Shown: in pieces, positions 47,343-59,960 of the stretch | How the letters are laid out: each line of letters starts with the position of its first letter | How positions within the stretch are numbered: the first letter of the stretch is position 1 | NCBI RefSeq assembly: GCF_009730915.1 | Contig: NC_052472.1 | Span: forward strand, 1,178,001 to 1,242,000 | Length of the DNA stretch: 64,000 nucleotides | Direction: 5' to 3' | Origin: Dioscorea cayenensis subsp. rotundata | Lineage: Eukaryota; Streptophyta; Magnoliopsida; Dioscoreales; Dioscoreaceae | Notes under the pieces: generated by a model | Told to the model about the DNA's origin: nothing | Databases searched by the model: none | What the model saw: the letters and a program-made list of their open reading frames with translations, nothing else | Translations under genes and position numbers: made by a program

Positions 47343-48537
47343 TCCAACTTTGTCTTTTGAGAAGTTGTGTGTTTGTTAATTTGTTTGATATATATATATA
47401 TATAGTTTTTCATGTATAATTTCATTGTTATATATATGTATGGATGATGTTTATGTATGAGAGGGTTGTTGATGATGTCCTTATGATTTAATAAATTAAA
47501 TATTTATGTTTATGTGTGTGCATTGCTATATGTGTTTGGAGTTTATCAGAGTGCATGTTTTGACATGTTCATTAGCATAGAGTTCGTTGGTTTGAAATCA
47601 AAATTAGTTTAAGTTGGAATACTGAGAGTTTTATAAGAGATAGAATCGGTTAGCTGTTTTTTTATTTTATGTATATATAAATTAAAATTACATTTTAAAC
47701 AATTCAAATTTCTATCATTTTTTAAATTCTCTTTAGTTTGTTTTGAGATATGATCTTGTGAAAGGAAATGAAATTAATTAATAGTTATGCATTATCTTGT
47801 TTTGCATAATTTTTTTTTTTAAGTAATATATATTCAGAAATTAAAGAAATTGAAAAAATTGTAATTTTTATCTAGTTAAAAATTATGTTGACTCAAGCAT
47901 TGATTTTTTTAAAAAATTATATATACAATTGATTTTTGTTATTCATATATAATAAATAATTTTATTTCTTAGAGGAATATATATGTATATATATACACAA
48001 ACATATTTTTAAAGGAAAGTGAGGGTGTATGAGTAATTTCAAAATTACACATTAATTAATTTCTAAAATTTATTCGTTGGAAAGTTAATTACTAGTCGAT
48101 CGAATAGTATTGCTTTTTAGTAAAAACTATTTTAAAACATTGATGCAACACCAAACATAAATTAATTTTTATTTAGATAGAATGTAACATTAGATTGGGA
48201 TTAAAGTTAAAATAATATTCTTATTCTTTTCACATTTGATATTTCATTAAAAATAAATTGAGTGTTTAATGACTTATGTAATGAAAACTTTCATCCAAAA
48301 GAGAAATCTAAATACATTTTTTTTTGGTATAAATAATAAATTATAGGTTTTAAGAAAAATTATTTTAAACATATTAAAAAATATAAATACACTTCTCATT
48401 AAGATAAAGATGATATTTACCGTACACCTTTCACTTGGTTAGCAAGTGTGCCACTTTTGTGACCGGCTAAGCGAGTATTGAAAGACTATCTTAGTTGTAT
48501 CAGTGCGGACCTCATTTGACTTAGCTACTCACCTTGT

Positions 48538-48575
<38 letters not shown>

Positions 48576-49130
48576 AAGAGAGAGAGGATGCGTCTTTTAC
48601 GTACATCCTCAGATTTAAAATCTATACAAGTTGGTTATCAGTTGTTGGATTGTAATCCAACAGTTGATACTCTTCAGCTAAATTGTAATACTGTGCTTAT
48701 AAACAGAACCAATCAACTTGTTGATCTTTCTGCCTCTCTCTTTAATTTACATTGTACACTTCCTAATTTGCACTGTACCCAACTGCGGACTTTCTACATT
48801 TCGTCATATATATATATATATATACCAAAATCTAACAAATCTTTATCAATTGAATCAATCAATTTTTTTTTAAAAAAAATTGGGTAGTATATATGATCCA
48901 GTATAATCTCTGGTCATATTTAAAATTTTCTTAAATGAATAAAAAAAATTATTATAAATTTACAAATTAACTATTTGTTTTTAATATAATTCAGTTATTT
49001 TTCTGGGTTCATATGCAAAACTCACCTAATAAAGATATTAAAAAAATACAATTTTGAACTTTTTAGGGGTATATATGAAAAACAACCTTCTAATAGGAGT
49101 TCTATTTCCTGTCAGACTAGAACAAAGGGT
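47343..49130. other. Spacer upstream of the second RING gene
   Basis: AT-rich, with (TA)n at about 48541-48570. A slightly more complex patch at 48580-48800 contains short inverted words (GAGGATGCG and ACATCCTC) but no gene or element that I can define. Confidence 0.55.
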
Positions 49131-49139
49131 TTTGCGGGA

Positions 49140-49717
49140 TTTATCTCCGCGCTCTTTTTCATTGCTCTTTTTTGGGCGAAAAATCCGAAGAATTTCTTGC
49201 AATCCAGGTTTGATCTCAATTCCTATCGATTATTGACTTGTTTGATCTCTAAAAGTTGTCTCCTTTTTCTTTTTTCAATTGCCTTTGATGCTCTATTTGC
49301 CATCCAAGACTCTAGAGAGGTTTTGATTTAATTTTGGTTTTTGTTGCTTTTTTTTTCGGATTTGATGTGGTTTTTGCATTTTTTTTATTGGTTCTTTTGT
49401 TTATTGGCGTGTAATTTGTGGAAAGATGGGTTTTTTCATATGAATTTGAGATCTTGTTATCTTTTTCCTTTTTGGATTTTGATTGGTATTTGAGTTTGAA
49501 TTTTGACCCTAATTTTGGCTCAAAATTCAAGTAATGGGATCTCGGTATTGATTTTTTTAGGTTTAGAGTATGATGCTTTGGGTTATGGAAATCAGGGTGT
49601 GTTTACAGTGTTGCTGTTCTGAATTTTCTTAGGTTGAACTAGTGAGTATTTGGTGTAGCCTTTCTCTCATTGAAGACAAAGGCATATACTTCTCACTAAC
49701 ATTTAAAGGCTTGGAGC
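49140..49717 (+). promoter_or_regulatory. Likely 5' leader (with intron) of the second RING gene
   Basis: A GC-richer stretch ending AATCCAG at 49207 is followed by GTTTGATC, a plausible splice donor, and a T-rich tract leads to an acceptor (TTTTTAG near 49560 or TTCTTAG near 49632). An in-frame TAA at 49697-49699 precedes the start codon, supporting translation start at 49718. Transcript ends cannot be fixed by eye. Confidence 0.4.
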
Positions 49718-52229
49718 ATGGGGGCTTTGTTGTGTTGTTTCCGTGTACAGGAAGCACCCGAACAGCGGGAATCACCTGTTCGTCGACGTATCTGCCCCCC
49801 TTTGAACAGCTTTGTTCAACCATTTAGAAATGGGGTATGTATGTTTTGAATTCTGTGGTTATTTGCAGAGTTGTGTTAGTTTTTCTATTTTGATAATCAA
49901 GTGATATGGTAATTGTCTGTAAATAGACGATGAATAAATTTCTCACTCTTGATTGGTTATTGCCATGATTTAGATAGTGGAAGATTGAATGTGTTGAAGG
50001 AGTAGATTGGCGGTGTTGCATGATTATTGATGATTAAATGCATTATTATGTTATAGGAGGTGCCATGTTAGTTTGAGATTAGCTTGAAAAATCATAGATA
50101 CAATGAGAAGTGGCCCCTTGAAAATCAGCTTCACACTTGTGCAATAAGAAGCTGAAGTTTAGCATTTTCTAACATCGAAAGACTCAAAATCAGTTTCACT
50201 CTTATGCTATCAAATTATCTTGATCATCTTTGTAGGCAGTAGCACTACTCGTCATTTGTAGGACTTGGGTTTTTTCATCCTAAAAGTTTGATGAAATGCA
50301 TCTAACCTTGTGCTTAATTATTTTGATTAGACTGTTTCGGTGAATGCATGAATAATGAAAGTTCATCATTCTGAAAAGTCGCTTGGTGATATTTGGAGCT
50401 ATACAACTTGCTTTGAAACTGTGACCCTTTACTTCCATGCTTGCTTATAAATCTCTTTTAGCCTGAAAACATGTTTCATCTAGTTTTCATTTTTTGAGGT
50501 AAATTTTTGTACATTGTCTTGATAATTAGAATGATTGATTCATCATCTGAAGTGGCTTTCTTTGATTACTCTGTTTGCAAACATAGAGGAAGTGGATGAA
50601 CAGAGTAAGCACTGCCAAGAAAATTCTAATTGGTCTGAGCGTGCAATCCTCTTCTGAGACCTCGTGGTTTGATATTTTTTGTTTTTTTCCTCAGTGCATT
50701 CTCATATCATCCCTTTTGTACTTATTTTCTTTTCTCCTTTTGTTTACACTTATAGAATGGTATTCTTTGATTGTTTTTGGTTCCGCATGTCACTTATAGC
50801 AAACTCATTAATATTTTTCTTGACTTGGCTTTGCCAATAAGCAGTAACATTCATTAGTTTTAAACTGTCTAATTCCAAAGATGAGTTGGAACAGATTATT
50901 TTCCTTTAGAATGAAGTGTCTATGAAGTGATTCTTTCAAATTGTACCATTTTTTTTCATCTTACAGTACATTTCACTATTCCAAAGCGGAGACGTGCATG
51001 TTGTGCCTTTACCTGCTGGGAGAGCAAGCCCTTCGGCTTTTACCAGCAGAGATGCAGACTATTCTGCTATTGATTCATTCCATCCTCCTCCGAGACCTCT
51101 GGCTTTTGATGATCCTCGATTCTCAGCACATCATGATGATGTATCTCTCTCACAGCGTGACAAGTTTTCAAGCCAATCTCATGAGGATACTCAGTCACTG
51201 AGAGGTTGTTGCAATGAACCCTGTTCTGAAACAGGGAGAGAAGTCAAGACTGATGGATCTAAATGTGGAGTGAAATTATATTGTTCTGATTTACCACAAA
51301 AGCGTTCTCCAGAGAAAAAGATAAGTGGATCTGCATACTATTTTTGTCCGACTGAAGATGAAGATGTTTGTCCAACATGTCTTGAAGGTACACCATAATA
51401 AATTCTTTTTCATTCTTTTATCTTAACAAGAGTCTTCTTTTTATGAGAAATTTTAGTATTTAAAAAGTAGATATAATGACAGGGAGAAAAATGTGGAAGT
51501 GCAATTTTGATCATGAAATATAACTTTATGTTTACTTTAGTCCTTGAACTTAAAACATGTTCATGTTTGTCCTTTTGACTTAGAAGAAGCTTAAACTATG
51601 AACCATGAGCTGTTTAAGTCCTTGAACTATTTTTTTAATATTCATGTTGGTCTCTCAACTCAAAAACATGTTTGTGTAATCATGTTTGTCAGTTAACTAA
51701 GAAGATAGTTTTTGATCCTTGCACCAAGACGATGTTTTTTTCATTCCCAAAAATAAACTGTTTGGCTATAACTCAATACATCACAAAAAGAAATTGTTTT
51801 GCTGAATGACTTCTTGATACTTCTAAATTAGTGATACATGCCTGAATCAAGCAAAAATACAGAGATTGTGAACTGAATGATAAATGATAATTCTTAGTTT
51901 TTGAACTCAATTTTCATGTCATGCAAGGATTACATCAAATATTCAATCACATGATCATTGATTTTGCAGAATATACTCCTGAAAACCCGAAGATAACACT
52001 GCAATGTTCCCATGATTACCATCTAAGTTGCATATATGAATGGATGGAGAGAAGTGAAGCTTGCCCAGTCTGCGGAAAGGTAATTAATTTTTCTCAACTA
52101 TCACCATAATCAAACTTTTACCTTAATCTGTAAAACTCTGTTATCTGTTTTCTTTTACCATATTACTGTTATTAATCTGACATTCTTACCTACTAATTTT
52201 TTTAGATAATGATGTTCGTGGAAACGTAA
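49718..52229 (+). CDS. RING-H2 E3 ubiquitin ligase (copy 2, complete)
   Basis: Four exons: 49718-49834, 50967-51387, 51970-52079 and 52206-52229, together 672 bases, 223 residues, close to the roughly 230 of the Arabidopsis At3g02290 protein. The first exon encodes MGALLCCFRVQEAPEQ. Gly2 followed by Cys6-Cys7 suggests N-myristoylation plus palmitoylation, hence membrane attachment, as the related MGA-CCC start suggests for the Arabidopsis protein. A Ser/Pro-rich middle contains PPPRPLAFDDPRF. RING-H2 zinc ligands are C174, C177, C192, H194, H197, C200, C211 and C214. All junctions obey GT-AG and keep frame. The gene faces the YABBY gene tail-to-tail. Substrates are unknown. Confidence 0.92.
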
Positions 52230-53697
52230 TGATCGATCTCAATCTCAGCATCGAAATGTTAATATTGTGAAGAATTCCAGACTGATATGTTGCTTGGTGT
52301 AAATCTTTCTTTTGACTTTGTACATAAGCTTCATTTTCAATGGTTCAGTGGTTATTTTTTTTATTTATTTATTTATTTTTGGTGTGAGGAAAGTTAAATT
52401 GTTTATTTGAGTCATAATTTGGTCAAATTCACTCTGTATATATAAATACAGTAACAAAAATTTGGTGAAATTTGTAGTGTTTCTTGAGAATTTACTAATA
52501 GAGCTTCTACCATATGTTTGGTTACCCTGTTTCCTGTTTCCTTTTTTTAGTATTTTAATTTTTTTTCATTTAATATTTCTTTTTTTATTTAGTTAATTAT
52601 ATTTATTCTTGGAATACGCATGGTTTATATTTTTAATTTTTGAATTTTACTTTATTTTTAGCAAATGATTTGTTTTTGGACAGAAAATGAAAACAGAAAA
52701 ACAGGGAACAATGAAATTAAATTTGAACCCCTACAAATTATTTTTTATATTAAAAATAATTGTATTTTTAGATTTTATGGTTAATTTTTAAGTATGATAT
52801 TAAAAATTATGGATGAAGGTGTACTTAATACTATAATTATTTTATTTAATGGACAGTATTTATTTATATTTTTTAAAACATATGGATTGAAAAAAAAATT
52901 AGAAAGAATAATACAATGAAATTTTGATTTTTTCCCCCTTTTTTTTAAAAAATTAACATTCTGAAACTCATTATTTGTAAAGTTTGAGTTAAAATTAGAA
53001 ACAAACCCAACAACTTTTTTCTCAAGAAACAAATAAAAAAGTAATGCTAAATTAAACTTAAATTCAAGTATATTTTGATGTTTTTTCATATATAAGCCCA
53101 AAAAAATTTATAATTATAAACTATAACCCTTAAAAGAACATTAGTAACTTTTTCAATCAACAAATTTGAGTATTTAATTCCAAACAAAATTAATAACCAG
53201 AAAGTTTCTCATGAAATAAAGAAAATAATTAACAAATATATTACTTAATCTATTTTTAAAACAAAATAATGGCCATAGTTAGTTGTTGAGTGAAGCATCT
53301 ATTTTTCTTTTCATTTTTTTTCACGCATACACATTAATCTTCAACTATGTTTTGAAAAGTCGAACACTCGAGTGCGACCTTTTATATGGGAATTAATTAT
53401 ACTACTATTCGCCTATTGTAGTGATGGTGTCTATATATCATTATTTTATATCTTTTGTCTATAATTAAAATATCAATTATCGTCTTTTTGTCACAACTTT
53501 TATGTATAACCATGTCTATAACTCATAATCAACCATTTAAAAACAAGTTGCTAAGAAACAAAGCTAAGGAACACATGAAAATTAAGCACAAGTACAACAT
53601 CAAACAAAAGTGTTTAGATATATATAACTAGAATGCAAACATACACTAAACTTGATCTGCCATGTCTTAATTGATAACTTAATTCTTTTGCTCAAAG
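52230..53697. other. Spacer between RING and YABBY genes, copy 2
   Basis: Counterpart of 978-2431, including the MITE candidate at 52520-52711. No gene is seen. Confidence 0.7.
52520..52711. mobile_element. Candidate short TIR element (MITE), copy 2
   Basis: Same inverted ends (CCCTGTTTCCTGTTT and, opposite, CCCTGTTTTTCTGTTTTC) as the element at 1262-1449, so it was present before the two blocks diverged. Confidence 0.45.
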
Positions 53698-54239
53698 TTA
53701 CTTCAATGCATTCAAGCTCTCTATGATGAAACCATTAGCACTCTCCTGAAAAACACACACCAAATTAACTATCATCTTGAACATCATCATAAATACAACA
53801 TGTATTTCTACAAGAAGAGTTAATTAATAATTTTACCGGTCTTTCTTTTACTGAAGATGAAGCAGCAGTCGAAGCTCGGGGATCGCATTTTGCCCACTGA
53901 TCAAAATACATTGAAAAAAACATTAGTGAAGACACTAGTGATACTGTGATAGTTTGAGTACTATATATAGTTCAATGTTTTATATATGAAGTGCATGCAT
54001 ATCTTACATTTTTCGCCGCCATGCTAAATGCTTCTCTATGAGGAATGTTGGGCTTTTCGGCTTTTATTCTCTGAATTTCCTCTCTACAAATTAAAATTTT
54101 CATCATCTATTCATATATTAAGATCAATAATGTTAGAAACAATAATCATCATATCGATGTCGCCGGTTGAATCGTGCATCCAACGGTCGATAATTGACGT
54201 CATGAATTTTATCATTTAGAGCGATATAAACATAGATAG

Positions 54240-54276
<37 letters not shown>

Positions 54277-54810
54277 CATATCTACTAAAACAGTTTGTAG
54301 AGCAGATGAAGTCTGTGTTTCTTCTCTGGAGCTGAAATTAAGAAATGTAGAATCAAAGAAAGAAGATGTATTGAAGAAAAAGACGATGAAATGATATCGA
54401 AGGAGGTATACGTTTAACAACAAATGGTGCAGATGGAGTTGAAGGATCAGTGGAAGTGGAAGAAGAAGACTGAGGTAATTGGTTGCTGCTCTTCCTGCAG
54501 TAGCTGCATGTACCACTATGATTGCATGATAAACAGATTTAATTAGGTAATTGTATGATGAAAAATTAATTAATTATAAAAAGAATTTTATTGTACCTGA
54601 AAAGTGATGTGAGGATGATCAGAAGAAGAAGAAGAAGAGGATAGAGAATGGAGTAATGATCTGGGACTGAGGAAGGAGAGATGGTTGCAGTGGCCACACT
54701 TGACAGTGACTGTGTCCATGAGTCTCTTGCATGGAACTCCAACCTGTAATATGCAAAATACAGGTTTTCTTAATTGAGTAGAGGATGCAAGAGAGAGAGA
54801 GAGAGAGAGC

Positions 54811-54850
<40 letters not shown>

Positions 54851-54999
54851 ATGATCTGAGAGTGTTGAGGAGGATGTGTAGTATGGTTGATGGATAGAGG
54901 GAGGGATATATAGAGAGAAGAGATTATTACCGCGAGGACAGTGTTGCAGTATGTGCAACGAACGTAGCATAGATGCTCAGTGGAGTTCACTAATTCCAT
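53698..54999 (-). CDS. DL: YABBY transcription factor, DROOPING LEAF/CRABS CLAW type (copy 2, with sequence lesions)
   Basis: Exons on the minus strand: 54931-54999, 54597-54743, 54412-54514, about 54283-54331, 54008-54083, 53837-53896 and 53698-53745; about 183 residues when exon 4 is taken at its copy-1 length, near rice DL (194). Exon 1 is clean here: MELVNSTEHLCYVRCTYC, with C15, C18, C39 and C42 of the zinc finger. Exon 6 is clean: WAKCDPRASTAASSSVKERP, followed by ESANGFIIESLNALK and stop. Damage is elsewhere: an extra T after the exon 3 acceptor AG (54515), CSYCRK for CSDCRK, and a garbled exon 4 lacking the clean LPSAYNRFMK text and donor found in copy 1. Neither copy alone is intact; together they define a normal DL gene. 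Confidence 0.88.
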
Positions 55000-55453
55000 C
55001 AAAAGTAAATTATAAGAAGAAGATGAGTGTGTGTGTGTGTGTGTGTGTGTTTTGAAGAGACAAGAGAAGAAGAAGAAGAAGAAGAAAGAAGAAAGATTTT
55101 TAGAAGTATAAGAAGGAGAAAGAAAAAGTGATAGAGGTGAAGAGGAGAGAGAATTTGTACAAGAAGAAGGAGAAGAGATAAAAGATTGAATTATAGAGAA
55201 TAGGATGAAGATAAGAAGAAATGGTTCTTAAAAAAGGAGGAGAAGAAAAAAGAGAGATGGATTTATAGAAGAAGAAGAAGAAGAAGAAGAAGAAGATGAT
55301 GAGTGATATATAACAGATGAATTATGGAAGAAAGAAAGAAGTGAAGAAGGAGAGCTAGAGAATGAGTAGATCTTAATTAAGAAGAAGAAAGAAGAAAGAA
55401 GAAGAAGAAAGAAGAAAGAAGAAAGAAAGAAGAAAGAAAGAAAGAAAGAAGAA
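54789..55453. repeat. (GA)n, (GT)n and (GAA)n tracts of YABBY copy 2
   Basis: Counterparts of 3494-4112: interrupted (GA)n 54789-54846, (GT)n 55026-55050, and GAA/GAAA mixtures at 55380-55453 where copy 1 has pure GAA. Confidence 0.85.
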
Positions 55454-57449
55454 GAGAGATGGTAAGGGTCTCTCTTGAGAAAGGATTGAAGAAGGAAAAG
55501 ATAGGAGTTTTGTGAAGAGGGAGAGAGTGCAGAGATGGGTATGATAAGAAGGGTTGGTTTTTCCATTCTTGGAAAATAATGCTATGCGTGGTCTACGTGG
55601 AAGTCTTTAGTGTACGGTTGAGTTGAAAATAGTGATATATATATATATATATATATATATAACATATATCTAAATTCATAGATATACTTAGTGCTACTGT
55701 GAGTTAAATCTCAAATCAAAGCCAAAGGAGGCCAGTGATGTGGTGGTGGTGAGACATGTTCTATGAATTTTTCATGTGATTGGGAAGTTTCTTTTTACCC
55801 TTCTGTTTTCTTTGCTTTTTGTTTTGGAGTTTCAAATCATATTGCTATTAACTTTTATCTAAATACTTTCATCTTTTCATCATTTTTCACCGATAAAAGG
55901 ATTGGTTTTTCCTTTGTTTTCTTGTAACTTTCAATCTCGTTTCCTTTCATTCTGTATCATGATTACTTTTGTTTCCTTTTAGATTATTTTATTTATATTT
56001 TGTAAAAACAGTGTTTTTTATTGGTTTGAATAAATTTTACAATAATATTCATAATTTTACAAATGAAAAACTTGTTTTTGGACCTAAAATTAAATTTTTT
56101 TTTTACCTAAATGAGCACAACATATGTGTAAACTCATGAATCCATGTGGTAAATAGATACTTTGGTGATTGGATTTGGATATATATATACTATAAGCATT
56201 ATATGATTTTTTTATAATATTCATGAATAAACAATCATCTAGTTTATCAGAAAGATCAAAGGAAATTTTGTATAAAATGTGAACTTATAAAAAGAATAAA
56301 AAAAGTTATGAAGAAAATGAAAAACAAATCTTGTGGCTTGTGAGCAATAATAGTCCATATAAAACTCAATCATCAATGAACTAATTGGCACATACTCCAA
56401 GACCAAGGCACTTCATATCAACAATTATAAATGAATTATCTAAAAGTTACATGATAATTCCAAATGAAAAGATGAGCAATATATACAACATTTTTCACTA
56501 AAAGCAAGAATCATCATTCACAACCAAAGGCCCCCCTTTTTTTTTTTATTCTCTTGTCACAATTGTGGATATAGTGTATATCACTGTATATTAATCAAAG
56601 GATATCCTAATATTTCAGCTTATTAATTATATTAAAAAGATTGAGATTTTACCAGCATTATAGTTAAGAAGTGAAAAATCTACAACACTAAGCACCACTG
56701 CTTAAACATCGTATTGCATGGTGACAAATAATTCCTAAACACTACTATATTTTCTTCTACAATGTTTTAATCTAATTATATAACAGTGAACCAAGTACAT
56801 ACAAGTGAAATTATTTTGGAAAAAGACTTTCTTAATATTCAAAGACGCTGTGTATGCCTATATGTATATACTGTGCATGACACTGATGATATCTCAGAAA
56901 TGCTAAGAAAAATTAGCATCATCTAGATTATGTATGGTAATAAAATGATGGTCAATTTGTTGAAATTAATGAAGGGCAAGTGGTAACTCTTCTCTCAATC
57001 TCTGCTTTTCTTTAGTATTTCTTTATAATTAGCTATTGCGTCACCGAGCAAAACATCTCTCTTTGATCTTAAGTTTTAGTCTAAACATAAGTCTTAAGCC
57101 TAATGAAAATTATTCGGTGTTCCATTAGATACTAGTCACTAAGTTAACTTAATTAGCCTTCTAATCATGCAAAAGAAAATCACAATTCTTTCTCTCTCTC
57201 TTTCTCTCTTTCTATATATATATATATATAACAAAGATTAACAAGATATAATGATAGAAGAGCTTCAAGTAAATTAAAACACGCATAGATTGAGAGAGAG
57301 TTTCAAGTAATTAATGTTTACCTCCCTCCATTTGAAGGTAATTTTTCTATGATTTACAATACCAAATAAATATTGGTACACAACTTTACTGTCCCTCAGT
57401 TATTTTCTCCTTAACAATTAATTTGAAAATTCTAATTGATGTACATAAT

Positions 57450-57487
<38 letters not shown>

Positions 57488-57768
57488 CTACCATGTAGTA
57501 ATATTGGAAGATTAAATAAAAGTGAAAAGGTGATCATGTACAAACTTTCTCTCTCTCTGTCTCTTTGATTGTCTGCCTCTCTGACAAATAAGGACAACAA
57601 GAAATGAAAGGAAGGGATCAAAGGTAGGCATGAATGAAAAGAAAGTAGTAGGTTCTGGTCCTACAGTTAGAGGTCCATTGACACACAGAGAAAGAGACAG
57701 TGATAGCGACACTACTGCCTGCCTACACTAGTAACACTAGTCACTATATTATTCCCGTTTTCAGTATT

Positions 57769-57825
57769 TGGCGGGAAGGCCATGTAGGCGCCCACACCTT
57801 ACCATCTTTGTATAACTTCCCGCCA
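57769..57825. promoter_or_regulatory. Paired E2F-like sites in inverted orientation (copy 2)
   Basis: TGGCGGGAAG 57769-57778 and CTTCCCGCCA 57816-57825. Both arms are identical to copy 1; only the loop differs, by one base in length. Confidence 0.4.
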
Positions 57826-59743
57826 TTGCCGCCCTCTTGTCCCTTCCTCATCCTCCTCTTTCTTTCACCTTCATCACCTTAATTCTTCACCTTTTCTCTC
57901 TCTCTTTATATATATATATATATTTATATATATATTTATATTTAGATTGTAAATATGATGAAACATAGTTCCTTTGATTGAACCTCTTTGTTTGTCTCCT
58001 TAACCACTTCAAGCACACAATCTCATCCCTTGTCCCCCTATCTCCCTCTCTGGTTTTTTTCTCTTTCCTTTGCCTTTGCCTCTTTTCACTTCTCCTTCTC
58101 CTTCTCTCTTTCTAATTAAAATCATCAACATATTCATATATACACAAATTAACTTACCTAGTTATATATATAATGAGAGATGAGTCAGGGTTATACTTCC
58201 ATCTCAACATCAGACATCAGCGTTATATATATATATATATATACTTGCATTCATATATGCATACATGCATGTACATATTTATATATACACACAGAGAGAG
58301 TGAATGAGGTGATATACACACATATATATATATATACATGCATGCATGACATATTTATATAGATATCTTTATGTATAGAGAGAGTGTGAGATCAAAAGCA
58401 TGCATCGATGTAAATATATGTGCATGTATATTTATATCTGGATTTGATTTCTCTCAGGTTTGAAAACCTTCATGTCAATAAATAGATAAATAAAAGATTC
58501 TCCTTATAAATATTATGGAATATATGTATGTATGTATATATATATAGGATATATATATATGTAGGTATATCATCTTTCACATTCAAAGGGATGATAACTC
58601 TTGCTCTTTTGCCAAGTGAGAAGTTGAGGAAATCAATTTCTCTTTCACAATATTGGTTGAAATGAGTGGCTTATCCACCTTATTTTAATAATATAATTTG
58701 GAGTAATTTATTTTTAGTCATTATCAGGTTTGTTTTGATTTATCATCGCAAAATTTTTGTTTGTAATCTTTCTTATCGCATGGGCTGGGACATGGTAGAA
58801 TTCTGCATTTAGCTTCTTTTGTAGAATTTTTAAAATATATTACTTATTATAAAAGTTATGACCACTTAATTTTTATATTTATTTCAGATTCACTCATTCG
58901 CTAACATAATGTAATTCTTTAAAAATTGAATTAATCGATGTTATATATAGGACTAAACCACTGAATCACTAATTAATGATTTTCTAAACATTCCGATATC
59001 AATATATGAGTAGTTAGCACCAGACCTACAAGTATTAATCACCCTCATTCCAAGATTAAAAGCAGTTAAGCTCAATAACTAATTTAGATTGACTTAGTTA
59101 AATGATGTCATCATCAAATGCTAGAAAATTATAGATACTCAACAAAAAAATATCCACTAATTAATTCTTTATTTTCAATGCTTGTACATTCTACAATATA
59201 AATTAGTTCCATTTCAACTTCATGGAATCCAAAAGTTATTACATTATATCTACAATCACATCCAACCAAACTATTGCCTTTGTATATTGATTAAACATAA
59301 TTTCCTTAAACAAATAATTTTCTATAATAAAATTAATTATGTGGATGAAAAAGACATTTATGAATATTGAACCTTAGAAGAAATTAATTGCTGTGATATA
59401 TATAGGAGTAGCTCTGTAGGATGGTCCTGATTAATTAAATCTTCTCATGCGCATGTTTATGAATCTTTTATAGTGGGCAAATATGAACGGTGCAGCCTTG
59501 ATTGACTTCACATGCATCTCATTGATGTGAATATACTGTGTTGTTTTGATCCAAGTTGAGTAAAGGCCTCGAAATAAAAAGGAGTTCCATAGAGACTTTT
59601 AGGCAGGTTAACATTATTTTTCTTGTTTCTCATTTTGAAACCAGTCAAACTGATTTGAGCCTCACTGATCTATCTATAAAGTTCACCATTTTCACTTTCA
59701 ATATTTAATAATACTAATAATAATAATAATACGAATAATAACA

Positions 59744-59960
59744 TAATAATAATTTCAATGGGATCATTTGGAGTCATATATATTATGAAATTCGTTTTAT
59801 TTGGAGTGTCAATTTATTTATCTAATAATTTATTATTTATTACTAATAATAAAAATAATAATTTCAATGGGATCATTTTGGATTATATATATTATGAAAT
59901 CTAGTTTTTATTTGTGGTGACAATTTGTTTATCCCGATCATTTATTATTTATATATATAA
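59744..59960. repeat. Two-unit tandem repeat, period about 109 bp (copy 2)
   Basis: Units begin TTTCAATGGGATCATTT near 59754 and 59863. Counterpart of 8411-8628. Confidence 0.8.
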
